Positions 1 through 10,802 of a stretch of 64,000 bases of DNA are shown in pieces. The notes under the pieces were generated by a model, which worked only from the letters and a program-made list of their open reading frames with translations, did not search any database and was not told the DNA's origin. Each line of letters begins with the position of its first letter. The stretch's first letter is position 1. The DNA lies in assembly GCA_963971535.1 (NCBI GenBank), contig OZ020585.1, positions 22,070,005 to 22,134,004 on the forward strand. The letters are read 5' to 3'. Position numbers and translations under genes: made by a program. This stretch comes from Notolepis coatsorum. Lineage: Eukaryota > Chordata > Actinopteri > Aulopiformes > Paralepididae.

Positions 1-75
<75 letters not shown>
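1..75. repeat. (CT)n microsatellite
   Basis: Uninterrupted CT dinucleotides from the window edge to about position 75, followed by a short CAGA run. The array probably continues outside the window. Confidence 0.97.
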
Positions 76-80
<5 letters not shown>

Positions 81-86
81 GACAGA

Positions 87-366
87 CAGACAGACGCACA
101 AGTCAGCAGTTATGGATAGCTGAAATACTTTTCTGTATATCTTGATCCTCCACACAACACATTGTGGTATTATTTGGACATAGTTGGTCTCTCTTCTCTC
201 CACGATGCCTCAAACCAGACATTACTTTGCTATAAAAACATCTGACTGTACTCGCCATATGAAGCCGTACGGTTTCAAGGACAATGCAGTCAAGAGATGC
301 ACAAAACAACATGTTCTCTTTTTGTCTGTCTCCTTGTCTCTGTCTCAGACGAGTTGTACAAACATT

Positions 367-385
<19 letters not shown>
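87..385. repeat. Dispersed ~300-bp repeat, copy 1 (partner 12271-12578)
   Basis: The segment begins at a CAGACAGACGCACAAG motif and matches 12271-12578 in the same orientation with only a handful of mismatches over the first 240 bases. It then matches more loosely up to a shared TTGTACAAACATTC motif. Both copies are flanked by CT repeats. The minus strand is open in both copies, but the reading is shared only because the DNA is shared; no coding evidence was seen. It is either a low-copy transposon fragment or a local duplication. Confidence 0.85.
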
Positions 386-413
<28 letters not shown>

Positions 414-430
414 TCCCTACCTCTCTCTTT

Positions 431-476
<46 letters not shown>
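371..476. repeat. (CT)n followed by (CA)n microsatellite
   Basis: A CT run of about 40 bases, an impure CCT/CTTT stretch, then a CA run of about 42 bases. Overlapping open frames here are artefacts of the dinucleotide repeat. Confidence 0.95.
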
Positions 477-478
<2 letters not shown>

Positions 479-577
479 TTATTACACATCTGGTTTTCCT
501 CTGAGAAGGGGAGTCTTGGAGAAGTTGGATCGCCTGCTTGAGCCACATTCTGCTAGCTCTTAGACTCTGCAGCTTCT

Positions 578-1054
578 TTTTTTTTTATCCACTTTTTCTC
601 CCATTTTCTATATTTTCTCCCATCCCAATTTCGTATCATCCAATTCAACCCTCCCCTGTCACGGACGCTGTTTCTTGCCTCCCACAAGCCGGCTGCAATG
701 TGGACTAAGTCATACATAGCACAAGTCCCCTCCGGTACTTGAGGTAACAGCAGTCGCATCTTTTCACCTGCGCAGCTCGATCTCTCAGTGGCGAGGAGTA
801 ACGCGTGGGAGGCTCACGCTGCCCCCGACACTTCCTGATTCTACTGCGCAGGCGCACCAACCGGCTTGTAGGAGTCGCTGTCCACAACGCCCGATCCCCA
901 CCCATCAGTTTCCCACCCCCTAATACGGCCAATGTGTATTAGTATGAACGACCAGCTAAACTGAAAACAATGTGGAGAGCTGGGCTCGAACAGGCGAGCC
1001 CAGCGTCTCCGCATTCGTGGCGAGCGCCTTGCCCACTACGCCACGTAGCCGCCC
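578..1054 (-). mobile_element. tRNA-derived SINE, family S1, copy 1
   Basis: Read on the minus strand, the element starts GGGCGGCTACGTGGCGTAG with an A-box-like TGGCGTAGTGG and a B-box-like GTTCGAGCCC, has a long (~400 bp) body and ends in an A-rich tail. It is flanked by a perfect 16-bp target duplication AGACTCTGCAGCTTCT (562-577 and 1055-1070), which proves insertion by target-primed reverse transcription. It is nearly identical to the plus-strand copy at 2711-3212, so the pair is an inverted repeat 1.7 kb apart. A 75-residue frame in the body occurs in both copies and is not treated as a gene. Confidence 0.93.
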
Positions 1055-1070
1055 AGACTCTGCAGCTTCT

Positions 1071-2694
1071 ATAGTCGGTTTCAACTTGACAATATACATT
1101 AATCTAAATGAACAACATCTGATTTCCTGTCAGCTATTGCCATTAGCAAACACTGCAACAGGAAATAAACCTGGGTCCAAGGCTGTTCCCTAGCAACACA
1201 ATTCCACTGAAAGCGCCTTGGCCGACACAGTATACCTACATAGCAGAGCTTCAGAAGCACCCTGTCTCCTAGAGGAAATGGCATCAACAGAGCACTACTT
1301 TCGGCATGATGTTGCATAAAGACAGTGGCATATTATTGATCTCATTGTTGTTTGCGTTTGTTTGTGCATGATGTGTGTGTGTGTTGGTGAGGATCGTGGT
1401 CGCTGAAGCGGCTAAAGTGGAATAGGCTATGATGCTAAAGTTGGATGGTAATAAACCATATAGTAGACTACTCAAGCACTTCAAACATACTTGGAAAAAA
1501 AACGAATGAATTAAACAAATTCAATTCTTCATTAGCCCAATTGTCTGAAGATGGTAAGTTGGAGTTTGTGTGTATCATTGTTGAAGACACAAGGGTTGAA
1601 TACCTTCCGGAGGTGATAGTATCACATTTCACACACTCCCCATGTGATTTGGATTGACTTCACAATGGCAAGTACAGTAGTACACGGGCTGTCCAAAAAG
1701 ACAGACAATAAAACAGACTTCATCTGAAGGGTTCTGACAGTTTCAGGAGGTAACTACATATAGCCTGCTCTTACTTTGCTACAGTGTCATTTTCTCCATG
1801 ATGGTGCTGCCTCACAATGCTTTGTGAGTGTGTTGCAGCGTACTCACTTTGCACAAGGCCCCTCTTTCCAAGTAGGGGGGGGGGGGGGGGTGAATTGTGT
1901 AGTGCATGGGTCACTAACTCGCCCCGTCCACACCACTATTGTGTGTCAACCAACTGGATCGTTGCATGGCAGCCATTTTGTGCCACTGTGCCCCCGGTTC
2001 AAAGGCCTGGCTAAGGGTGCAGAGGGAAAGTGTGCCATCCCCATTGTCTGCGCTATTGTGCCTGCTTTAGTGACATAATATTGTACTAACTGTGGTTAGC
2101 CAAGAGGGAAAGTGAAGTGTATGCAAACAGTAGTATTGTCTGTGCCCATGTGGTATGTAATTGAGTGGGGGAAGTGGCATTTTTAAAGGCAACGGTGTGA
2201 ATCCATGCTATTAGCCTGCACCTTTAGTGGACACTGAAAAAGCATTCAACGGTGTCTGTCTTGCGGCCAATCGGGTCAAATTATTACAATCGGTTTACAC
2301 ACTCCTTCCCACCTAAAGGTATCCAGTGGAGTTTTTGACCACTAGTTGATTAAATTGGCGCCACAGAGCACAATATGAGAAAGTGGGTCTCCGGATATTG
2401 TGTAGGTCTATCACACGTTCTTTCAGCTCGCACACGAGGACGCACTTGTACTGTTGAGCACGTCATGAGCACGCCATGCGGTGACGTCGTAGAATACACA
2501 AAGAGCGTACTGGCAATCTCGAAGCATTGCCCCTGTTTCGATTGGTCTACGATCTCCCTTGAAATCGAACAAGCTAACTGCCTGTCAAACAAAGGAGGTC
2601 AGACTCTTTACAACGTTGTGAAAATCGAAAGTGAAACTCGAAATGTGAATATAAACCAAAGCAAGCTGTTAAACAAGAAAGTTGTATACCTTTA
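1071..2694. other. Unannotated stretch with poly-G run
   Basis: No exon or complete transposon recognised. A piece at 1126-1192 (motif AGCAAACACTGCAACAGG) recurs at 24724-24790. A GT run lies at about 1372-1386 and a G homopolymer of about 17 bases at 1877-1893. The rest is non-repetitive AT-rich DNA. Confidence 0.6.
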
Positions 2695-2710
2695 AATAGT
2701 TTTTGATTTC

Positions 2711-3212
2711 AGGGCGGCTACGTGGCGTAGTGGGCAAGGCGCCCGCCACGGAATACTGGAGATGCTGGGCTCGCCTGTTCGAGCCCAGCTTTCGCCTGTT
2801 CGAGCCCAGCGCTCCACATTTGCTTTCAGTTTAGCTGGTCGTCCGTACTAATACACATTGGCCGTATTAGGGGGTGGGAAACTGATGGGTGGGGATCGGG
2901 CGTTGTGGACAGCGACTCCTACAGGTCGGTTGGTGCGCCTGCGCAGTAGAATCAGGAAGTGTCGGGGGCAGCGTGAGCCTCCCATGCGTTACTCCTCGCC
3001 ACTGAGAGATCGAGCTGCGCAGGTGAAAAGATGCGACTGCTGTTACCTCAAGTACCGGAGGGGACTTGTGCTATGTATGACTTAGTCAACATTGCAGCCG
3101 GCTTGTGGGAGGCAAGAAACAGCGTCCGTGACAGGGGAGGGTTGAATTGGATGATACGAAATTGAGATGGGAGGAAAATATAGAAAATGGGAGAAAAAGT
3201 GGATAAAAAAAT
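2711..3212 (+). mobile_element. tRNA-derived SINE, family S1, copy 2
   Basis: Same family as 578-1054 in the opposite orientation. The tRNA-like head has an A-box TGGCGTAGTGG and the B-box region GTTCGAGCCCAGC. It is flanked by a 16-bp target duplication AATAGTTTTTGATTTC / AATAGTGTTTGATTTC (2695-2710 and 3213-3228) with one mismatch. Unlike copy 1, the B-box segment is tandemly duplicated: CGCCTGTTCGAGCCCAGC is present twice between about 2772 and 2812. The element ends with a GGGAGAAAAAGTGGAT tail and A-run. Confidence 0.93.
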
Positions 3213-3228
3213 AATAGTGTTTGATTTC

Positions 3229-3569
3229 CAAAGAACCATAACAGGCTACACTGCCTGGTGGCATATTATTCTAAGCATCTGTCTTCATGCATCGATTGGC
3301 TGCTGTTGACATTATATTATAGTCCATTCATTGTACTGCATCCCACCAAAAGTAGCCTACTGTAGTTCCCAGAGAAGTGCTTTATCGTCCCAGAGGGGGA
3401 ATTGCACGGCAGTGCTACACGACAATAGAAATATTAAGTATGTAATATAAAAAATAAGAGATGAAAACACACTCTGTTTCTCTATCAGGTACATATGAAT
3501 TGTGATATAATTTTTGCCACAGCCTGTTATGGGTTCAGTCGGTATTTATGAACATGCACCAATCTCTCC
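3229..3569. other. Unannotated stretch with LINE-tail-like motif
   Basis: Mostly unique AT-rich sequence. The segment at about 3375-3420 (TTTATCGTCCCAGAGGGGGAATTGC) resembles the 3' tail motif common to fish non-LTR retrotransposons, but no coding part was found. Confidence 0.4.
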
Positions 3570-3572
3570 TAA

Positions 3573-3660
3573 GGCCTGACAAAATTAATAGTTGGTTTCA
3601 GGTTGCCGACCGACCCTGCCGATTTAGGTGCGACCCAATATATTTTATGAGTTTTTAGAA

Positions 3661-3707
<47 letters not shown>

Positions 3708-3932
3708 GTTTCATAGAAATCTTAGTCAAACATTTAGTATTATGGATATTAAACATGCTGGCAGAGTACATGCATCCATGTTGTTGTGAACATTTTAATT
3801 AAATAAAGAAATTCCCTATCCATAGTCGCCGTGGGAAAGAATAAAATAAAAAAATTAAATAAAATAAATTCCCTACCTACCCATGGCCAAACTGACAACC
3901 AACCTGAAACCAACTATTAATTTTGTTAGGCC
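3573..3932. mobile_element. Harbinger-like MITE with ~35-bp terminal inverted repeats
   Basis: Ends are inverted copies: the left end starts GGCCTGACAAAATTAATAGT and the right end, reverse-complemented, starts GGCCTAACAAAATTAATAGT, followed by a shared TGGTTTCAGGTTG. The flanking trinucleotide TAA is duplicated (3570-3572, 3933-3935), the target length used by PIF/Harbinger elements. Inside are a poly-A run (about 3669-3699) and AT-rich filler, with no transposase. This is a non-autonomous element; superfamily assignment rests on TSD length and the GGCCT end. Confidence 0.8.
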
Positions 3933-3935
3933 TAA

Positions 3936-4815
3936 AGCTCCTAAATCAGAGACTCAGAGAGCCTGGGAATGTCAAATCTGGGGCTGCTCCTCAATGGGGC
4001 TCTGACTTTAAGTGTGAGCTGACGGCCTTCAGGAACCTGCTCACATCTTAGAAAATCTAAATGAAAATGACCAAATCTGGAGAAAGACAAGGTATTTTCA
4101 CCCCAACGACGTCGATATGTTTTATACACTGGACTACGCATAGACGCACCTCCTCCGACAGGAGTCATCGGTTAAGTAATCACACAACCCAAGTTTCCCC
4201 CTGTGTGTGAGGTGTGCTGCTGTAGTCGCTGGGAGCTTGGCGGGATGAGGGAGGACCGCTACGTTATAGTTCACAAGGGGCTTAGGTCCATGTTGGCCTG
4301 GTTTCTTCCCTGTCCTTGGGAGCTTACGCTAATGACCACTATTAGAATATGCCCACCCGGGGGAAAAGATCCCTGTGAGTACTAGGAAAGGCACCCAACC
4401 AACTCTTACCCTGGGTTGTGTGTGTGTGTGTGTATCCGTGTCAGCGTGGAAGGGCAGGGCAAAGCTGGTGTGTGTGTGTTTGAACGGGGGCAGCGTGTGT
4501 ACACCTGACACTGCCGGCTCCCAAGATTGCCATTGATCCAGCTTAGCAAGCCGCTCAGTGATGGCAAGCGAAGCGATTGACAAGGATTTCATTCAACCAC
4601 TCTTGACATACAAAAGCACACACAACACACTGCTCTCTGTCTACATGCACACATACTCACAATAAGCAGTTTTTACTGTTTTGTTTGTGCCATGGTTGTA
4701 CCAACGCGGTACTGGTATTGGAGGTTGGGCCGATGCCAGGCTAAAACAGGGCAGGGGATGCCACTGTGAGAAAACACTGGGTACACCGTTACAACGTGTG
4801 TTGCATTTAATATCA
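3936..4815. other. Unannotated stretch
   Basis: No exon or mobile element recognised. Contains a short GT run at about 4418-4434 and a second at about 4468-4480. Open frames here are short and without recognisable motifs. Confidence 0.5.
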
Positions 4816-4823
4816 CTTTGTTT

Positions 4824-5293
4824 TAGGGTTGTCTTAAATACTTTGAAGCTTCGAAGCTTCGTTCGATGGGCATGGGATTCGAATATGAAAATAAAATTCG
4901 ATTATGTAAAATAAAAAAAATAAAAGAAATATTTTTTTTGCAAAATCAACTCTGCCTCTCTTTGTTAATTACAATAAGCAATGCTGTTTGTTATTTAAGA
5001 TGAGGTCGGACTCGGCACTGACAGATTTGTGTTCATTGTGCTGCTTTTATAAAGCCTCAAATGACGGCTTACAATATTTCATGGAAGCAAAGTGTTTAGT
5101 TTGTCTAAGATTTAAAAAGGTTTAAACTTTACAACACTGACAAAGTTGAACAAAGTGCTGTACAAGTCCCACAACATATACATTTTTTTTTTTATAATTT
5201 TTTAATAAATTCTTTTTATTTCGAAGCTTCGAATTAAAATTGAATCTCGGCCCGAAGCTTCGAATTCCAAAAAGAAATCGAAGGTCAGCCCTG
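4824..5293. mobile_element. hAT-like non-autonomous element (TTCGAAGC type)
   Basis: A perfect 8-bp target duplication CTTTGTTT flanks it at 4816-4823 and 5294-5301. Termini are TAGGGTTGTC at the left and CAGGGCTGACC (reverse complement of the right end). Both subterminal regions are built of AAGCTTCGAA palindromes. There is no coding capacity. Confidence 0.88.
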
Positions 5294-5315
5294 CTTTGTT
5301 TAACCGTGTAACCAA

Positions 5316-5712
5316 TAGGGATGGGTACCGAATTCGGTTCTTTTGAGGTACCGAACCGAAACACGTCGGTACTACAAAGTATCGATTCAAGTGAGATTTT
5401 TTTTTAATTATTATTATTATTATTATTATTATTTTTTTTTTACCTTTTTTCTTTTCATGTCAACGTTCACACGCACAATATATGCTTACCTAGGATTTGA
5501 CTTGATTCAACAACAAAGCAGTTGGAGCAATGGCAAGCCGAAAACGGTCGAAATTGTAGTTATTTGAAGTTAGGATTTTTTTTTCACGACTGAGGTAGGT
5601 AAATTAAATTTCTTGAGACTAAAGTACCGAAAAAAGGTACCGTTGGGTACCGGTATCGATTCACAGGTACCGGTACCGGTATCGGTTCAAATGTGAAAGG
5701 TACCCATCCCTA
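5316..5712. mobile_element. hAT-like non-autonomous element (GGTACC type), copy 1
   Basis: Both ends read TAGGGATGGGTACC inward, followed by GGTACCG/CGGTACC repeats. The interior has an (ATT)n run at about 5409-5432 and a segment (AACAACAAAGCAGTTGGAGC) shared with the copy at 19906-20840. The flanks share ACCAATA, offset by a base or two, so the target duplication is imperfect. A fragment of the same family is at 58936-58985. Confidence 0.82.
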
Positions 5713-5865
5713 GCACCAATACTTATATCAGGCTGATACCAGGCTGAAGCAGGGTATTGGGAAAGAATCTCCTCAAATCTGATGTGAAGAGCCATGTGTC
5801 ACTATAGTTGTAGTGGTTATAATGACTACCAGGAAACACCATCTCAAAGACCTGTAGAGGAGAGA

Positions 5866-6120
5866 GATGTTAAAGGAACAAACTGACTTTATGGGAAATC
5901 TGCTCACCGTCTTCTCTTGAATCAGACAAGAAGATAGATACTAATTTTCTCTCTGATAAGCTAAAGCTAGGCTAGCTGATCCATATCCACGTCCATTCAT
6001 TTGTGCTCAGCTAGGCTAGCTTGAACACACAGAGAGGAAATTGGTATCTATCTCTGTTTGTCTGACTCTGGAGAAGATGGTAAGTGCATTTCCCATGATG
6101 TCGGCGTGTTCCTTTTAAGG
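5866..6120. mobile_element. TTAA-flanked foldback MITE, copy 1
   Basis: The left end TTAAAGGAACA and the right end TGTTCCTTTTAA are inverted. The arms carry inverted GCTAGGCTAGC and GATAGATAC/GTATCTATC blocks, so the whole element can fold into a hairpin. Related copies are at 21836-23680 and 42080-42408. There is no coding capacity. Confidence 0.75.
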
Positions 6121-6292
6121 GTTAGACCTGCGGTGGAGGCCCTTGGTGTCCATATGCTTCCTGCGTTTTGTGTCATTTATTTGGCCCGCTTTGTCAAGTA
6201 GCCTATACATGTTGATTCAGAGATGCCTTATTCAGGGGTGTGCACAGGACTTTAGAGGGGCAGGTGCTCAAAGGCTGAAAAGGGCACTATAC

Positions 6293-7447
6293 TAGAGCCA
6301 TATGAAATCCGCGTTCACGGAATCGCGGACGGAATCGCGGAATTAACCAATAAAAATGGAATCAACTGCAAAACGTGGAATATTGCAGAATTTGGCCTAA
6401 TCTGGACTGAAATTTCGTTTTTGGGTGGAACGTTTGTTGTACACGCGACCGGGGAGGCGGGGACGCTACAGCGTGTTACACACAACACAGCCGCGGTGCT
6501 CAAGCGTCTGGCTGCTTGTGTTAACATCGTCAAGAAGCTAAACTATTCCACAATAAGCCCTCAATTCAGAGCAGAGCAGTATCCTAATGACTTTTATGCC
6601 TCCGGTGATAAGGTGCCCTTTATAAACTAAATACACTTAAATAGCTATGTAACGTTATAGGACTATCTATGGAAATGATAGCTTCTAGAAGTTCTAGCTA
6701 AATCTGGTGCACCCATCAATTTGTTTAATGCAAACGATTGTCATTATACACTGCCCTTTATAATCTAAATAAACTTAAATAGCTATGAAACGTTACATTA
6801 CATAGGACTATAGATGGAAATGATAGCTTCTTGCTAAATCTAGTGCACCCATCCATTTGTTTAATGCAAACTATTGTCATTATACACTGCCCTTTATAAT
6901 CTAAATAAACTTAAATAGCTATGAAACGTTACAGTACATAGGACTATAGATGGAAATGATAGCTTCTTGCTAAATCTGGTGCACTCATCCATTTGTTTAA
7001 TGCAAACGTTTGCCATTATACACTGTCCTTTATAAACGAAATAAACTAAAGGCGCCTAAATTATGCATTACTATATTTCATCACAATATAATAGATATAG
7101 CTAGGTTACTGACATTGTCATTGTGATAATGTCAGTAGTAGCTAGCTGTATCTATTGTTTACACTTGAAATATGTATTTTTATTTTGTCACAATATTAAT
7201 TGAAAAATATTGTGTAAAATTGAACTGTATTTCTGAGTTGAAGCACTTAAAAACATTAAATGGACTGTTATATCTTATTCAATTGTGGACATTTATTCAT
7301 TCCCACTTATTAGACACTATTTCTGATGGTAAAATGAGCATAAAAGGCAAAATACAGAATTCTGAAATATTAAAACGGAAAAAATGGAATTTGGGAAAAA
7401 ATTAAATGGAATTTGGAAAATAATAAAACGGATTTCATATGGCTCTA
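6293..7447. mobile_element. hAT-like element nested in 6233-8157
   Basis: The perfect terminal inverted repeat TAGAGCCATATGAAATCCG is present at both ends, and a perfect 8-bp duplication CACTATAC flanks it (6285-6292 and 7448-7455). Next to the termini are runs of GGAATCGCGGA / AAATGGAATTTGG. The interior contains an imperfect tandem repeat of about 138 bp. There is no transposase frame. Confidence 0.93.
6614..7040. repeat. ~138-bp tandem repeat inside the nested hAT element
   Basis: Three units and part of a fourth begin with CCCTTTATAA and carry AGCTATGAAACGTTAC, GGAAATGATAGCTTCT and CCATTTGTTTAATGCAAAC. Units two and three are closer to each other than to unit one. Confidence 0.85.
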
Positions 7448-8363
7448 CACTATACCTGTGTTTGTTCTAACTGAGCGCGCACAGCGCGCAAGCCCGATTT
7501 TTAAGGGCCCTTTTTGGGAGGGGGGGGGCTTTTTATGCTTTTTGGGGGGTTTTGGTGATCAAATATTGAATATTGAACTATAATAATCAGTGCAGGAGCT
7601 CACTTATCCTTGAAAGACACTTTTATCACTGACTTAAAAGGCCCATACATCTCCATAAATGTTCAGGGGGGAGGGAATAAGTGCTTACCCTACAGACCCC
7701 AAGAAGTGCTGTATATTCTGTATTGTTTAATATAAATGCATTTTTTTTATTCCAATCCCGATTTGTATTTGAGATTCCCAAATCCCATCGGACTTGGCTT
7801 CTTCGTGTCCCTCAGTGAGTGTAATACCAGCATTCAACTGTATGCGCCACAGCGGTTTCTATCATCATCATCATCATCACCACCCACGCTATGCATAAAA
7901 TATATACCTGTAGGTCCGCGGAGAGGCACGCTGAGGAGGCCGTGCAAACTGCAATGGAATATGGGGCATCTCTCTCTCTTTACCTAATATTTTGATTCTA
8001 TCCTGACATTTTTCAGTTGGAAGGGCAGTCTATATGCGTAACGGTAAAAAAAAAAAAGTAAATTATTTACATTTTCTTTCAAAAAGGGCACTTTTTTATG
8101 AGGCTCAAAAAGGCAGGTGTTCAAGCACCCCTTGGGCTCTATGTGTGCACGTGCCTGGCCTTATTCCATAACAAGGCAACATTGTGGTGAAACACCCTCT
8201 CAATTTTAATCGCTCCATTAGCTGACAATTGTTGAACAATGTACTTGATATTTCAATTGTTGGATTGTGGACAGCAATTTGGATTGCTTTGACCTCACTG
8301 TAGCTGGTAGAGTTGGGACATGGTTAGAATGGGTATGCCCAGGGGCCACTGTCCTATCACAAA

Positions 8364-8885
8364 GGCCTAGTCCACACGGACACAGGGACGACAGGAGGTA
8401 GAGCGGTCGTCGTCTGGTAATCAGAAGGTGACTGCCCGGTTAGATTCCGGCTCCTCCTGGCAGCGTGTCGAAGTGTCCTTGAGCAAGACACTTAACTGCT
8501 CTCGATGAGCAGGTTGGCACCTTACATGGTCGTCTCCGCTGTCGGTGTGTGAATGTGTGAGTGAATGGGTGAATGTGAGGCATATGTTGTAAAGCGCTTT
8601 GGATAAAAGCGCTATATAAATGCAGTCCATTTACGCAGGTGTTTTTCAAACCAGATATTTCCTTCTTCGCTTAAAGAAAATAATCCTGTCCACACCAGCG
8701 ATATTTTAGACAATGTCTCCGTCCTCACAACGGTGCAAAACCACTCACATGAAATTACCCAGACGGGAGGCTGCAGGGAGCTCTCCATGCTCCTGATTGC
8801 AGAGAAATATCTGCACGTATGGACGGGGCCATTAGAGTTTCCCCATAAGCTTAGGTTTCTCCCGTCCACACGAAAACACAGAGTA
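8364..8885. mobile_element. GTCCACACGG-type MITE interrupted by a SINE
   Basis: The segment opens with GGCCTAGTCCACACGGA and closes with CCCGTCCACACGAAAACAC, with an internal CTGTCCACACCAGCG. Fish genomes contain many short DNA elements with this opening motif. A SINE (8382-8633) splits it near the left end. The exact right terminus and target duplication were not resolved. Confidence 0.5.
8382..8633 (+). mobile_element. tRNA-derived SINE, family S2, copy 1
   Basis: A tRNA-like head with a degenerate B box (GGTTAGATTCC) is followed by the motif GTCGAAGTGTCCTTGAGCAA, a GTGTGTGAATGTGTGAGTGA stretch, and a tail AAAGCGCTTTGGATAAAAGC ending TATATAAATGC, which resembles an L2-type LINE tail. The second copy is at 11112-11366. 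The family is common in ray-finned fish; mobilisation by an L2 LINE is an inference from the tail. Confidence 0.88.
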
Positions 8886-9545
8886 AGGAACCTGAGGAGG
8901 ATCCACTGGATCGAAACGTTGTCTGATCACAATAAATTCAGTTTTATTTTGCAAGCTTAAATCTGCATGTTGGACCTTCTCCTTTCGCTCAAGTGAGAAA
9001 AATACTTCTGCATACTTGAAAATACTTACAGGTCCATCAGGGGATGCTTTTCAATGGTCACATTCTCGCTTAATTTCCTTTGGCAATAATTTTAGTAGGC
9101 TTTGTCCCCCCCCCCCCCCCTCTGCTAGTTTGCCACCGATGACTAACAAGTATGCGTGCACGGGTGTGATCGTGGGTGGTTTTCACTTGACACCTTGTGA
9201 GTATACAGCACATGCGCATGTGATCGTGGTTGGTATAGATTGTGGGTGGTTTTCACTTGACACCTTGTCAGTATACGTCTGCACATTCACATTATTGTAG
9301 CACGCTTTGAGATGGAGTTGAAAATATCTTGTAGTACTAGATGTAGGCCTATTATGTAGCTTGGGTTTTGCTCTCACATGGTGGATTGGTGCAAACTCGT
9401 CAGTGTGCCTCAGTTAATAATGCTCCCATTCAACATGTGAATGCAGGAACTGACAGAAATTACACCCTTTCTGTCCGTCTATGCAACTCCAAGTGGTGGC
9501 AGATGGTGGTGAGGAAACAAATTAAACTCAGATGGACAAACAGTC
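8886..9545. other. Unannotated stretch with poly-C and a small local duplication
   Basis: The CTGGATCGAAACGTTGTCTG segment near 8908 resembles the repetitive ends seen in fish genomes, but its boundaries are unclear. A C homopolymer lies at about 9107-9120. A 34-base block GTGGGTGGTTTTCACTTGAC... ending AGTATAC occurs twice (about 9173-9206 and 9242-9275). Confidence 0.5.
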
Positions 9546-9795
9546 TTCCAATAGGGTACATAGGGTAGAGCATGGCCGGGGTTAGGGGTTCCATTCCCTG
9601 TGTAGCTCAATAGGTAGAGCAAGGCACTAACACTGCCAGGGTTAGGGGTTCCATTCCTTGTATAGCTCAATAGTTAGAGCATGGCACTAACACTGCCAGA
9701 GTTAGGGGTTCTGTTCCTTGTATAGCTCAATAGTTAGAGCATGGTACTTAACACTACAAGGGTTAGGGGTTTGATTCCACTGGAGCCACCTGTAC
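9546..9795 (+). repeat. Tandem tRNA-like repeat, about four 61-bp units
   Basis: Each unit contains an A-box-like TAGCTCAATAGGTAGAGC and a B-box-like GGGGTTCCATTCC (last unit GGGGTTTGATTCC). The spacing fits a tRNA body. The first unit is partial and the last runs into GGAGCCACCTGTACTAAATA. This looks like a tRNA-derived SINE head amplified in tandem rather than a functional tRNA, because acceptor-stem pairing is not kept. Confidence 0.75.
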
Positions 9796-10790
9796 TAAAT
9801 AAAAGTGTACTCATGGCACTTCCTCAGAGGTTCCTAGTACGGTCATGGAAAACCTGGAAAAGTCATGGAATTAGAAAATAGTGTTTTCCTAGAAAAGTAT
9901 GTCCAAAAACCTTCTGGAAATGTCAGAGAAAATATATATTTGTCTATTTGTCATGGAAAAGTCAACAAAAAATGTGTAGGAACCTTGTATACAGTAAGTG
10001 TCCAACAAATGGCATATCTATCCTATGTTGTGTTAAATATGGGAGACCAAAAAGGAGCCCATAATACACTGAGGGGCGAATTCACCAAGAATGGATTGCA
10101 CGGCGTGCTATCTGCTCCGTCTTTGAAACCTATTCACTAAAGATATTGCACCGATGATACACTAGCGCAAACACGTCCATAGGTGTGCAATTTTCTCCTG
10201 AATTGCTCCAGCGCGGTTGGCTCATGGAGCAGTTTGCACCTGGAAGCGCTGTTGGCAGATATCAGGAAGGGGAATAAATAAACCCGAAATGAGGCATAGA
10301 CACATAACATTATTTTTCACCATTTGTATTTAGTTTATTTCGTATTGTATTTAGTTTATTTCGTAATGTATAGAGCTTGCTTAATTTGTATTTTCATGAC
10401 ACATTCCATCCTTTGTTTTTGTCACTATCTCTTTCATCATTGCATTTGTTTGTCATGTCATCCCCAAATAAATAATTTTGAGCAGACCTGTCCATGGTGC
10501 TGAATCATTAGACCGAAGTTAGGCACTGTGCCAGTGAAAATATCTTCTCGTTTAGGAATTTTTCTTTAGTGAGAAAGTTGTATTTAATGTGTACTTAAGA
10601 GAATAGAACCCGCATTATCATATACTCCAGAATAAACATTTCATTGACCGTGTTTCCAGCGTCTACGGACCTGACGAAGCGTTATAAATTAAACGTTTAT
10701 TTTGAAGTATGAGTGTGCGAGTTCTATTCTTTTTATTGTGATGATTATTACCTAACCCAGCACCCAAAGGAGTGATGTGCTTTGGGGGGG
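9796..10790. other. Unannotated stretch, possibly Harbinger-related
   Basis: No exon recognised. The segment at 10070-10280 (GAGGGGCGAATTCACCAAGA, then CACTAGCGCAAACACG) lies upstream of a Harbinger transposase remnant and may belong to the same broken element. The TACGGACCTGACGAAGCGTT motif near 10663 is similar to 8908. Confidence 0.4.
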
Positions 10791-10802
10791 ACTATAATAG
10801 CA

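Larger units (their letters stand above)
6233..8157. mobile_element. hAT-like element, outer member of a nested pair
   Basis: Flanked by a perfect 8-bp duplication GCCTTATT (6225-6232 and 8158-8165). Ends are CAGGGGTGTGCACAGGAC and, reverse-complemented, CAGGCACGTGCACACAT. The subterminal GCAGGTG...CAAAAAGG motifs are also inverted. It contains a younger hAT element at 6293-7447. No transposase frame survives; the rest of the interior includes a short (ATC)n run near 7862-7879. Confidence 0.9.

Noticed and set aside
705..932. 75-codon frame, repeated at 2858-3085
   Set aside because: Lies within the two SINE copies. It is conserved only because the SINEs are nearly identical; no start context or homology.
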